From contig JAPLOI010000039.1 of the NCBI GenBank assembly GCA_026400815.1, forward strand, positions 1 to 64,000: a DNA stretch of 64,000 bases, given 5' to 3'. Of this stretch, positions 31,294-39,603 are shown piece after piece; the stretch's first letter is position 1; each line of letters starts with the position of its first letter. Source of the stretch: Alphaproteobacteria bacterium (GTDB lineage Bacteria; Pseudomonadota; Alphaproteobacteria; Acetobacterales; Acetobacteraceae). Made by a program: the position numbers and the translations under genes. The notes beneath the pieces are model-generated. The model had not been told where the DNA came from and searched no databases. It saw nothing but the letters and a program-made list of their open reading frames with translations.

Positions 31294-34026
31294 ATGGCCG
31301 CAGCGACCACCCCCGAAGCGCGCGCACGACAGAAGATCGACGCCATGCTGGCCGCTGCCGGCTGGATCGTGCAGAGCCGCGCCGACGTGAACCTGCATGC
31401 CGGCCAGGGCATGGCGGTGCGCGAGGTGCAAACCCCCACCGGGCCGGCCGACTACCTGCTGTTCATCGATGGCCGCGCCTGCGGGGCGCTGGAGGCCAAG
31501 CCCGAGGGCGTCACGCTGTCGGGCGTGGCTGGGCAGGGCGAGGACTATGCCAAGGCGGCGCCGCGCGAGTATCCCAACTGGGGCAACCCCCTGCCGTTCG
31601 TCTATGTCTCCACCGGCGCGGAAACCCAGTTCCAGGACGCGCGCGACCCGCATCCCCGCCCCCGGCCGGTCTTCGCCATCCATCGGCCGGAAACCCTGCG
31701 CCGCATGCTCGACATGGGCACCAGCCTGCGCCAACGCCTTGCCACCCTGCCGGCGCTGAACGCCACCGGCCTGCGCGACTGCCAGGCCGAAGCGATCGGC
31801 GGCGTTGAAATCTCGCTGGCCGCCGGCCGGCCGCGCGCCCTGGTGCAGATGGCCACGGGCGCCGGCAAAACATTCACCGCCTGCGCCCTGGTGCATCGCC
31901 TGCTGACGCACGGCCGCCTGCGCCGCGTGCTGTTCCTGGTGGACCGCCTGAACCTCGGCACGCAGGCCGATGGCGCCTTCCGCAACTATCGCCCGCCCGG
32001 CGGCACCACGCTGTTCGGCGAGGAGTTCACCGTCCAGCACTTGACGGGCAGCGCGATCAGCGACGCGGCGACCGTCGTCATCTCCACCGTGCAACGCCTC
32101 TATGCCGCCCTGCGCGGTGAGGACATTGACGAGGAGGAAGACGAGCGCGGCGGCTTCGAACGCCCGGCAGCCAACGCCGCCGCCCCGGTGGCCTACTCCG
32201 CCGCCATCCCGCCGGAGATGTTCGACCTGGTGATTGTGGACGAGTGCCACCGCAGCATCTACGGCACCTGGCGGCAGGTGCTGGACTATTTCGACGCCTT
32301 CACCGTGGGCCTGACCGCCACGCCCGGCCGGCATACGCTGGCCTTCTTCGGCCAGAACATGGTCAGCCAATACCCGTTCGAACGCTCGGTGGCCGATGGC
32401 GTGAACGTCGATTTTGAGGTGTGGCGCGTGCGCACCGAAGTGGGCGAGCGCGGCGGCACCGTGCCGGCCGGCTACACCGTGCCGCACCGGGACAAGCAAA
32501 CTCGCCGCGTGCGCTTTGCCGAGCTGGACGACGACCTGCCGTATCTGCCGCCGCAGCTCAATCGCTCTGTGGAGGTGCCGAACCAGATCCGCACCGTGCT
32601 GGAAGCCTACCGCGACGCGCTGCCAACGCAGCTTTTCCCTGGTCGCGACGAAGTGCCGAAAACCCTGATTTTCTGCCAATCAGACAGCCACGCCGAGACC
32701 GTGACCGCCATCGCCCGCGAAGTGTTCGACGCTGACGCCCGGTTTGCGCAGAAGATCACCTATCGCGTCACCGGCATCGCGCCCAAGGAGCTGATCCAGG
32801 CATTTCGGACCGATCACCGCTTCCGCATCGCGGCGACGGTGGACATGGTTGCGACCGGCACCGACATTCCGGCGTTGGAAGTGGTGATGTTCCTGCGCGA
32901 CGTTCGCAGCGCGCAGTATTTCGAGCAGATGCGCGGGCGCGGCTCCCGCACCATCCTGGCCAGCGACCTGCAACGCGTGACGCCTTCGGCCGCTGCCAAG
33001 GATCGCTTCCTGCTGGTGGATGCTGTGGGTGTCAGCGAGAGCTGCAAAACCCCCAGCGAACCGCTGGAACGCGAACGCACCGTGAGCCTGGAAGCGCTGC
33101 TGGAGCGGGTGGGCTTCAACCATACCGACGAAGACACCTGCGCCACCCTGGCCGGCCGGTTGGCGCGGCTGGACCGTAGATTGCCACCGGCCGCGCATGC
33201 CGAGATTGCCGCCATCGGCAACGGCGCCACGCTGCCGACGCTGGCGCGCGCGCTGGTGGACGCCATCAACCCCGACCGGGTCGCCGACCATGCCGCCGCC
33301 ACCGGCACCACGGAGGAAGCAGCCGGCGCCGAGCTGCGCGCCGCCGCCTGCCGCCCGCTGGCCGCCAACCCGCCCTTGCGCCGCCGCATCGCCGAGTTGC
33401 AGCGCGAAAGCGAAATCGTGGTGGACGAGCTGACGCCCGACCGCGTGCTGTCGGCGGACTTCGACATTCGCCGCGCCACCGAGACCACCGGGCGGTTCCG
33501 CGACTTCCTGGAGGAGGAGCGCGACCGGCTGATTGCGCTGACCATCCTCTACAACCGGCCGCACACCGCGCGCCGCCTGACCTACGCCATGTTGCAGGAG
33601 CTGCGCGCCGCCATGGCCCGCCCGCCCTGGCAGCTCAACGACCGTTCGGTGTGGGAGTGCTACCGCCGCCTGCATGGTGGCAAAACCCGGCCGGGCACCA
33701 GCCTGTTGACCGACCTGGTGGGGCTGGTGCGCTATGCCATCGGCGCGCGCGACGTGCTGGAGCCGCTGGGGCCGGACATCAACCGCCGCTTCGAATTGTG
33801 GCTGGGGCGGGAGAAGCGGGCCGGGCGGGACTACAGCGAAGCGCAACTGGACTGGCTGCGGCTGATGCGGGATTGGGTGGCGAACAACGTGGAAGTGACG
33901 ATTAGCGACCTACGCGACGCCTCCGACTTCACCAGCCGGGGCGGCACCCATCGCGCCCGCCAGTTGTTCGGCGCCGACCGGCTGCCGGCGCTGCTGGACG
34001 AGCTGACCGACACGCTGGTGGCCTGA
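31294..34026 (+). CDS. hsdR: Type I restriction enzyme, R subunit (HsdR, EcoEI-like)
   Basis: A 910-residue motor/nuclease subunit. The nuclease motif is D53 ... E67-x-K69 (ADYLLF ... LEAKPEG). The helicase part shows Walker A MATGAGKT (Lys192), the DEAD-box as DECHRS, motif III VGLTATPGR, and motif VI EQMRGRGSR. The C-terminal third matches the EcoEI R-subunit C-domain that docks to the methyltransferase. Start ATG 31294 is used; an in-frame ATG at 31258 lies in intergenic sequence. It translocates DNA and cuts unmethylated sites, but only as a complex with HsdM and HsdS, and hsdM is interrupted here. Confidence 0.95.
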   Translation: MAAATTPEARARQKIDAMLAAAGWIVQSRADVNLHAGQGMAVREVQTPTGPADYLLFIDGRACGALEAKPEGVTLSGVAGQGEDYAKAAPREYPNWGNPLPFVYVSTGAETQFQDARDPHPRPRPVFAIHRPETLRRMLDMGTSLRQRLATLPALNATGLRDCQAEAIGGVEISLAAGRPRALVQMATGAGKTFTACALVHRLLTHGRLRRVLFLVDRLNLGTQADGAFRNYRPPGGTTLFGEEFTVQHLTGSAISDAATVVISTVQRLYAALRGEDIDEEEDERGGFERPAANAAAPVAYSAAIPPEMFDLVIVDECHRSIYGTWRQVLDYFDAFTVGLTATPGRHTLAFFGQNMVSQYPFERSVADGVNVDFEVWRVRTEVGERGGTVPAGYTVPHRDKQTRRVRFAELDDDLPYLPPQLNRSVEVPNQIRTVLEAYRDALPTQLFPGRDEVPKTLIFCQSDSHAETVTAIAREVFDADARFAQKITYRVTGIAPKELIQAFRTDHRFRIAATVDMVATGTDIPALEVVMFLRDVRSAQYFEQMRGRGSRTILASDLQRVTPSAAAKDRFLLVDAVGVSESCKTPSEPLERERTVSLEALLERVGFNHTDEDTCATLAGRLARLDRRLPPAAHAEIAAIGNGATLPTLARALVDAINPDRVADHAAATGTTEEAAGAELRAAACRPLAANPPLRRRIAELQRESEIVVDELTPDRVLSADFDIRRATETTGRFRDFLEEERDRLIALTILYNRPHTARRLTYAMLQELRAAMARPPWQLNDRSVWECYRRLHGGKTRPGTSLLTDLVGLVRYAIGARDVLEPLGPDINRRFELWLGREKRAGRDYSEAQLDWLRLMRDWVANNVEVTISDLRDASDFTSRGGTHRARQLFGADRLPALLDELTDTLVA

Positions 34027-34029
34027 TCC

Positions 34030-35577
34030 ATGGACACCGAGAGGCTGCCGCCGGGGTGGACGTGGGCAACGCTTGGTGAATTGGTGACCCGCATCGAGGC
34101 GGGAAAGAATGTCACCGCCGCCGGATACCCGCCGACCGGCGATGCGGTGGGAATCGTCAAGGTCAGCGCTGTGACGTGGGGCGAGTTCAACGAGCGCGAG
34201 AGCAAGACCCTTCCTCCCGGCGCGGACTATGACCCGGCGCACAGGATCGAAGCCGGCGACTTCCTGATATCGCGCGCTAACACCGTGGAACTGGTGGGCG
34301 CCCCCGTGATCGTGCGCGAGTGCCGGCGAAACCTCGTGTTGAGCGACAAGGTGCTGAGGCTGCGCTTCGGTCTGCCGGTGGAGCGATGGGTTGAACGCTA
34401 TCTGAAGTCGGCTGCCGGGCGCCGCCAAATTGAAGACTTCTCGCAGGGTGCCCAACTGTCCATGCGCAATATCTCGCAGGACAACCTTCGCCGCATCCGC
34501 ATTCCGATGCCGCCTCAGACTGAAATGGAGCGGAGCGTTGCGGCGATGGATGGCCTGTTCACCGACCTGGACACGGCCGAGGCGGCGTTGGGGCGGGCGC
34601 GGGAGGGGGTGGAGCAGTTTCGCGCCAGCCTGTTGCATGCCGCCTGCGCTGGGGCGCTGACCGCCGCCTGGCGCGAGGCCAACCCACCCACGGAAACCGG
34701 CGCCGACCTGCTGCGCCGCATTCTCGCCGAACGCCGCGCCACCTGGGAACGCACCGAACACGCCCGCCTGACCGCCAAGGGCACCCCACCTGCCAGAGGA
34801 GCGTGGAAGGCTCGATATGTGGAGCCGGTTGCTGCGGACATGACTGCCGCCGCTGCCCTTCCTCAAGGGTGGGCGATGGCTGCCGTGGATGCGGTTGGAT
34901 CGGTCCAACTCGGTCGCCAAAGAGCGCCCCAGTATCACGCTGGCGACGACATGCGACCATATCTCCGCGTGGCGAATGTGTTTGAGGATCGCATCGACAT
35001 TTCCGATGTGATGACCATGCAGTTTGATGCCGCCGACTTTGAAGCCTATCGACTTCGGCAGGACGACATCCTGCTCAACGAAGGGCAAAGCGCAGAGCTT
35101 GTCGGTCGTCCAGCAATGTTCCGAGGCGAGTTGGCCGATTGCTGCTTTACCAACACGCTCGTTCGGTTCCGCGTCGGGCCAGGGCTCCTGCCTGAGTTCG
35201 CGTTACTGATGTTTCGGAGCTGGTTCCGCAATGGGACGTTCCAGCGCATTGCGAAGATCACTACCAACATCGCGCATCTTGGCGCCGGGCGATTCGCGCA
35301 GTTGCCTATGCCGATCCCGCCGATTGCCGAGCAGAGAGAAATCCTGGGAGTCGCACGGCAGCTCCTATCGGAGGTCGAAACGCTGGGAACCGACCTCAAG
35401 GCCCAGCGCCAGCAAGTCGCGCAACTCCGCCAATCCATCCTCCACGCCACATTCACCGGCCGCCTCGTGCCGCAGGACCCGGACGACGAAACCGCCGTCG
35501 CCCTGCTGGCCCGGTTGCGCGCTGCCCCGCCGCCCGCGCGGCGCACCCGTTCGGCCCAGCGCGCCTTGCGGGTTTGA
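34030..35577 (+). CDS. hsdS: Type I restriction-modification specificity subunit (HsdS)
   Basis: A 515-residue protein with two target-recognition domains (about 1-165 and 270-430) separated by conserved helices: FRASLLHAACAGALTAAWR centrally and LRQSILHATFTGRLVPQ at the C-terminus, the internal repeats characteristic of HsdS. It begins 3 bp after the hsdR stop. The second TRD region (about 34900-35400) is visibly less GC-rich than its surroundings, consistent with TRD exchange by transfer. It would define a bipartite recognition sequence that cannot be read from sequence alone. Confidence 0.93.
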   Translation: MDTERLPPGWTWATLGELVTRIEAGKNVTAAGYPPTGDAVGIVKVSAVTWGEFNERESKTLPPGADYDPAHRIEAGDFLISRANTVELVGAPVIVRECRRNLVLSDKVLRLRFGLPVERWVERYLKSAAGRRQIEDFSQGAQLSMRNISQDNLRRIRIPMPPQTEMERSVAAMDGLFTDLDTAEAALGRAREGVEQFRASLLHAACAGALTAAWREANPPTETGADLLRRILAERRATWERTEHARLTAKGTPPARGAWKARYVEPVAADMTAAAALPQGWAMAAVDAVGSVQLGRQRAPQYHAGDDMRPYLRVANVFEDRIDISDVMTMQFDAADFEAYRLRQDDILLNEGQSAELVGRPAMFRGELADCCFTNTLVRFRVGPGLLPEFALLMFRSWFRNGTFQRIAKITTNIAHLGAGRFAQLPMPIPPIAEQREILGVARQLLSEVETLGTDLKAQRQQVAQLRQSILHATFTGRLVPQDPDDETAVALLARLRAAPPPARRTRSAQRALRV

Positions 35578-35587
35578 CGCGGTGCGT

Positions 35588-35609
35588 ATGACGTACTACA
35601 TATCGTCAT
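35588..35609. promoter_or_regulatory. Inverted repeat over the higB start (likely HigA operator)
   Basis: ATGACG (35588-35593) and CGTCAT (35604-35609) form an inverted repeat spaced by 10 nt (TACTACATAT). The right arm contains the first bases of the higB start codon. The AT-rich centre could include a -10 element. The position fits autorepression by the HigA antitoxin. Confidence 0.5.
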
Positions 35610-35889
35610 GATCCGCAGCTTTGGCAGCAAGGCGACGGCGCTTCTGTTCCGCGGCGAGGTGCCGCGCGGCATGGCCCGCGACCTCGCCATGGCGGCGCGC
35701 CGCAAGCTGCTGATGCTGGATGCCGCCGAAACGCTGGACGATCTGCGCCAGCCGCCCGGCAACCGGCTGGAGGCGTTGCGCGGCGACCGCGCAGGGCAGC
35801 ATTCCATCCGGGTGAACGACCAATGGCGCCTGGTGTTCACCTGGCGCAGCGACGGGCCGCACGCGGCCGAGATTGTGGACTATCACTAG
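35608..35889 (+). CDS. higB: HigB-family toxin (RelE/ParE superfamily)
   Basis: A 93-residue toxin with the HigB layout: MIRSFGSKATALLF start, ARRKLLMLDAA, LRQPPGNRLEALRGDRAGQHSIRVNDQWRLVF (basic catalytic face; quoted here only by its blocks LEALRGDR and IRVNDQWRLVF) and a short C-terminal VDYH. HigB enzymes cleave mRNA on the ribosome. The toxin-first order is normal for higBA. The pair is embedded between hsdS and hsdM. Confidence 0.92.
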   Translation: MIRSFGSKATALLFRGEVPRGMARDLAMAARRKLLMLDAAETLDDLRQPPGNRLEALRGDRAGQHSIRVNDQWRLVFTWRSDGPHAAEIVDYH

Positions 35890-35911
35890 CGGACTGCCAT
35901 GGAGGGCAAAG

Positions 35912-36277
35912 ATGCGCCGCACGACCATCGCCCGCACCGACCTGGATGCCGGCCGGATCGACCTTGGCCCGGCGGATGGCACGCTGCCGCCGATGCACCC
36001 CGGCGAGGTGCTGCGCGCCGAATTCCTGGAACCACTCGGCCTGACGGCGCATGCGCTGGCGCTGGCCCTGCGCGTGCCAGCCAACCGCATCGGCGCCATC
36101 CTGGCCGGCACCCGCGCCATCTCGGCCGACACGGCGCTGCGGCTGGCGCGGCATTTCGGCACCTCGGCCGGGTTCTGGCTCAACCTCCAGAAGTCATACG
36201 AGCTGGAGTGTGCGCAGCGGGACTCCGGCGCGCGCATCCTGGCCGAAGTGGCACCGCGCCCGACCATGGCGGCTTGA
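35912..36277 (+). CDS. higA: HigA-family antitoxin (Xre helix-turn-helix)
   Basis: A 121-residue protein. The typical HigA start MHPGEVLRAEFLEPLGLTAHALA is near residue 29, followed by the DNA-binding helices LRVPANRIGAILAGTRAISADTALRLARHFGTSAGFWLNLQ. It neutralises HigB and represses the pair. The start ATG at 35912 has GGAGGG; the frame upstream lies inside higB. It ends 4 bp before hsdM. Confidence 0.92.
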   Translation: MRRTTIARTDLDAGRIDLGPADGTLPPMHPGEVLRAEFLEPLGLTAHALALALRVPANRIGAILAGTRAISADTALRLARHFGTSAGFWLNLQKSYELECAQRDSGARILAEVAPRPTMAA

Positions 36278-36281
36278 AGGC

Positions 36282-37733
36282 ATGAGCGAAGATACCTCCC
36301 AGCTTGCCGCCAAGGTCTGGAACCTCGCCCATGTGATGAACAATGCCGGGGTGGGTGCCGGCGACTACGTGGAACAGGTGACCTACCTGCTGTTCCTCAA
36401 GCTGGACGCCGAGCGCGCCGAGGACGGCTTGCCGTCCCTGGTGCCGGAGCCGTGCCGCTGGGGCGGGCTGGCGCTGTTGCAAGGCGCGGCGCTGGCGAAA
36501 GCCTATGCGGCGGCGCTGGAGACGCTGGCGGCGCAACCGGGCCTGGTGGGCACCGTGTTCGCCCGCGCCCGCAACGGCATCGAGGAACCGGCGCACCTGC
36601 ACCGCCTGGTGCGGATGATCGACGCCGAGACCTGGTCGGCCTTCGGCGCCGACGTGAAGGGCGACATCTACGAAAGCCTGCTGGAACGCACCGCCAGCGA
36701 TGTGAAAACCGGGGCGGGGCAATACTTCACGCCGCGCCCGGTCATTTCCGCCTGCGTGGAGGTGCTGGACCCGGCACCGGGGCAGACAGTGTGCGATCCC
36801 GCCTGAGGCACCGGCGGCTTCCTGCTGGCCGCCTATGACCACATGCGCCGCCGGCCGGAAGCGCGCGACCGCGCCACCGACCGCGCCTTGCGCGAACGCG
36901 GCTTTGCGGGGTTCGACATCGTGCCGGGGGTGGCCCGGCTGGCGGCGATGAACCTCTATCTGCACGGGCTGGGCGGAGGGGCGGAAACCCCGATCACCCG
37001 CGCCGACGCCCTGGCCGCCGATCCCGCCCGGCGGTGGGACGTGGTGCTGACCAACCCACCCTTCGGCCGCCGCCAATTCGCCCGCGTGTTCACCGGCGAC
37101 GGCGAGGCGGAGACGGAGCGCGAGGATTACGAACGCCCCGACTTCACGGTGACGACGAGCAACAAGCAGCTCAACTTCATGCAGCACATCATGACCATCC
37201 TCGCCCCGAACGGCCGCGCGGCGGTGGTGCTGCCCGACAACGTGCTGTTCGAAGGCGGAGCCGGCGAGCGCATCCGCCGCCGGCTGCTGGAGGCATTCGA
37301 CTGCCACACGCTGCTGCGCCTGCCGACCGGCATTTTCTACCGCCAAGGCGTGAAGGCCAACGTGCTGTTCTTCGAAGCGCGCCCGACGCGGCGCGAGCCG
37401 TGGACCGAGGCGCTATGGGTCTATGACCTGCGCACCAACCAGCGCTTCACGCTCAAGGAACGCCCGCTACGCCATGCCGACATGGCCGACTTCATCACCC
37501 GCGCCCGCCTGTCTGACCGGCACCGCCGCGAGGAAAGCGAGCGCTTCAAGCGTTACACATATGCCGAGCTGGCGGCGCGCGACCGGCTGGACCTGAACCT
37601 GTCCTGGCTACGGGAGGAGGGTGCCACCGACCCCGCCACCCTGCCGCCCCCCGCCGAGATTGCCGCAAGCATCGCCGACGAGCTGGAAACCGCCCTGGCC
37701 CGGTTCCGCGCGGTGGCGGCGCGGCTGGGATAG
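36282..37733 (+). pseudogene. hsdM: Type I DNA methyltransferase subunit HsdM, interrupted by TGA in motif I
   Basis: Reading 484 codons from ATG 36282 gives an N6-adenine methyltransferase: N-terminal helical domain (AAKVWNLAHVMNN, DYVEQVTYLLFLKL), QYFTPRPVISA, motif I and motif IV TNPPFG (Asn258). Codon 175 (36804-36806) is TGA in the context CDPA-stop-GTGGFLL, where the family has Cys. The frame on both sides is intact, so this is one base change (TGC or TGT to TGA). The 174-residue upstream product lacks the SAM site and catalytic motif. Unless read through, it abolishes modification. A sequencing error cannot be excluded. Confidence 0.88.
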
Positions 37734-37764
37734 TGGCACGACGCATCGACCGAGGGCTGCGCCG

Positions 37765-38376
37765 ATGAACGAACCGCCATCGTCCTGGCTGGATGATGAC
37801 GACGACGACCCGGCACGGTTCATTCGCGCCGAGCGCGCCGCCGATCTGGATCGGCTGCACCGCACGATGTTGGCCACCGGCAATCCGCTCTATGCCTGGG
37901 AGGCAATCAAAAGTTGCCATCATCCCAACTACCCGATGGCCTACCCTGAATGGGTCCGGGACTATCTTCGGGATACCGCCATCGAATTGCATGTGCTTGC
38001 CCGGCTTTTGGACCCCAACAATTTCCCCGAACGGGGCGAGACTGAGACGGATGCCGACCACATGTCGCGCTTTGAGGCGTGGCAGCGATCGGCACGGGTC
38101 ACCCCCAATAAGGCCAGCGAGTTGACTGCGCGTGCGCTGGGGCTCGTTCGCCGTGGCTGGAATGCCTATCGCCAGTTCTTTGCCGACAGCGAAGCGTCGA
38201 TGGCGGCACTTGAATACGAATTTCCAATCGGCATGACCCGCCGTGAGGTGATGGAAGGGATGCTGAACGCCAAAGGTCAGACCGATGAACGGGTGGTGCA
38301 TCGAAAGCTGACCCGTGGGCGGAGGTTGCTGGAACGCCCGCCGCCTGGCCGATCAAGGACAAAACCAACCCCCTAG
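37765..38376 (+). CDS. Unknown acidic-start protein of the island
   Basis: A 203-residue soluble protein. It opens with MNEPPSSWLDDDDDDPARF and contains many aromatic and charged residues, e.g. AWEAIKSCHHPNYPMAYPEWVRDYL and LVRRGWNAYRQFF. No signal peptide, membrane segment or motif I can name. It is 31 bp downstream of hsdM in the same direction and may be an accessory of the restriction locus or a separate cargo gene. Base composition is a little less GC-rich than chromosomal neighbours. Confidence 0.65.
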   Translation: MNEPPSSWLDDDDDDPARFIRAERAADLDRLHRTMLATGNPLYAWEAIKSCHHPNYPMAYPEWVRDYLRDTAIELHVLARLLDPNNFPERGETETDADHMSRFEAWQRSARVTPNKASELTARALGLVRRGWNAYRQFFADSEASMAALEYEFPIGMTRREVMEGMLNAKGQTDERVVHRKLTRGRRLLERPPPGRSRTKPTP

Positions 38377-38455
38377 GTACAGTCGTGTTCGGCGCTGCGT
38401 GGCGTCGTTCATCTTCGCAGGCATCCGAAACTCCACGAACCGGGAACCTGCGGAA

Positions 38456-38737
38456 GTGAAAAAAACCACGCTGGCACATGCCCCCTCCGACGCGAGAGGC
38501 GCAAAAACCTCCCCCCACCCCCTGCCGGTCCGTGTGGACCGCCGTCGCGCCGCCGAGTTGGTGTCGTGCCACTTCTTCCCTGTCTCCCATCGCACGGTTG
38601 AGGCGTGGCCGCTGGTGGTGCGCCATGTGAACGGCAAGGCGACGGTGGAGACCGCCGAGCTGTTCGCCTTCGCCCAAGCCAAGCTGGACGCCGCACCGCC
38701 GATCCGTGGCGGGCGCATCCGCAAGTCGGTCGCCTGA
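38456..38737 (+). CDS. AlpA/excisionase-like DNA-binding protein
   Basis: A 93-residue protein read from GTG 38456. Its core is a winged helix-turn-helix (RRAAELVSCHFFPVSHRTVEAW, then PLVVRHVNGKATVETAELFAFA) as in AlpA/Xis-type regulators of integrated elements. Such proteins control integrase expression or act as recombination directionality factors. A longer frame exists upstream but lacks start signals. Its stop precedes the next gene start by 2 bp. Confidence 0.65.
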   Translation: MKKTTLAHAPSDARGAKTSPHPLPVRVDRRRAAELVSCHFFPVSHRTVEAWPLVVRHVNGKATVETAELFAFAQAKLDAAPPIRGGRIRKSVA

Positions 38738-38739
38738 AG

Positions 38740-39603
38740 GTGGACGGCGCAGACCTGCGCGACCTCGCCGACCGACTGCGCCTTGTGCGCAGCGGCCGAT
38801 CCTGGCGCGGCACCTGCCCGGCCTGCGCCTATCCGCGCGCCTTCTCGTTGCGGTTAGGCAAGACGGCACCGCTGGTTTTCTGCGCCAACGGGTGCCGTCA
38901 TGCCGATCTGCGCGCGGTCCTGGCCGGTGCAGGGGCGACGATGCCGGCCCAAGCCCGCGCGCTACCGCACTCGGGCAATGTGGGCCGGCGTCGGCTGGGT
39001 GCCGCCCTGCGGCTCGCCGAGGCCACCCAGCCGGCGGGCGGCACCCTGGCCGACGCCTATCTGACCGGGCGCGCCCTGCCTGGCCTGGCCGCCGCCCCGG
39101 CGTTGCGGTTCCTGCGGCAAACTCCGCACCCCGATGGTGGCCGGCTGCCGGCGCTGGTCGCCCTGGTGGTCGGGGCGGATGGCCGCACAGTGGCGGTTCA
39201 CCGCACCTATCTGGCCGAGGATGGGCAGGGCAAGGCACAAGTGGAGCCAAACCGCGCCAGCCTCGGCCCGGTATGGGGTGGCACAATTCGGCTCGGCGAA
39301 CCCTCTGCCGATGGCGACGTGCTGATCGGCGAGGGCATCGAGACTGCTGCATCGGCTGGGCGAATGCTGGGGCTACCGGCATGGGCGGCGATTTCCGCCG
39401 GCAATCTCGCTCGCGGGCTGGTGCTGCCGCCGACCATCCGCAGCGTTGTCATCGCGGTGGACCCGGACCCGCCCGGCGAGGCGGCGGCACAGGCGGCGGC
39501 AGACCGATGGCTGGCGGCAGGGCTGCGGGTGCGGCTGGCGCGGCCGACCGGACATGCGGACTTCAACGACCTCCTCCGCGCACAGGTGGCGTCAAATGCC
39601 TGA
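38740..39603 (+). CDS. Toprim domain primase-like protein
   Basis: A 287-residue protein from GTG 38740. The N-terminus has a Zn-ribbon-like Cys set (CPACAYP ... FCANGCRH). The middle matches the DUF7146-type linker, and the C-terminal Toprim domain shows GEGIETAASA (catalytic Glu) and VIAVDPDPPGEAAA (DxD). It resembles the primase parts of mobile-element replication proteins. The stop overlaps the start of the helicase-like gene, so the two probably form one replication unit. Confidence 0.83.
   Translation: MDGADLRDLADRLRLVRSGRSWRGTCPACAYPRAFSLRLGKTAPLVFCANGCRHADLRAVLAGAGATMPAQARALPHSGNVGRRRLGAALRLAEATQPAGGTLADAYLTGRALPGLAAAPALRFLRQTPHPDGGRLPALVALVVGADGRTVAVHRTYLAEDGQGKAQVEPNRASLGPVWGGTIRLGEPSADGDVLIGEGIETAASAGRMLGLPAWAAISAGNLARGLVLPPTIRSVVIAVDPDPPGEAAAQAAADRWLAAGLRVRLARPTGHADFNDLLRAQVASNA

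Noticed and set aside
36804-36806. Selenocysteine at the HsdM TGA
   Set aside because: The site is a Cys position and a small hairpin lies downstream, but no Sec-containing HsdM is known to me and no sel genes are in view. A nonsense change is simpler; kept only as a checkable alternative.
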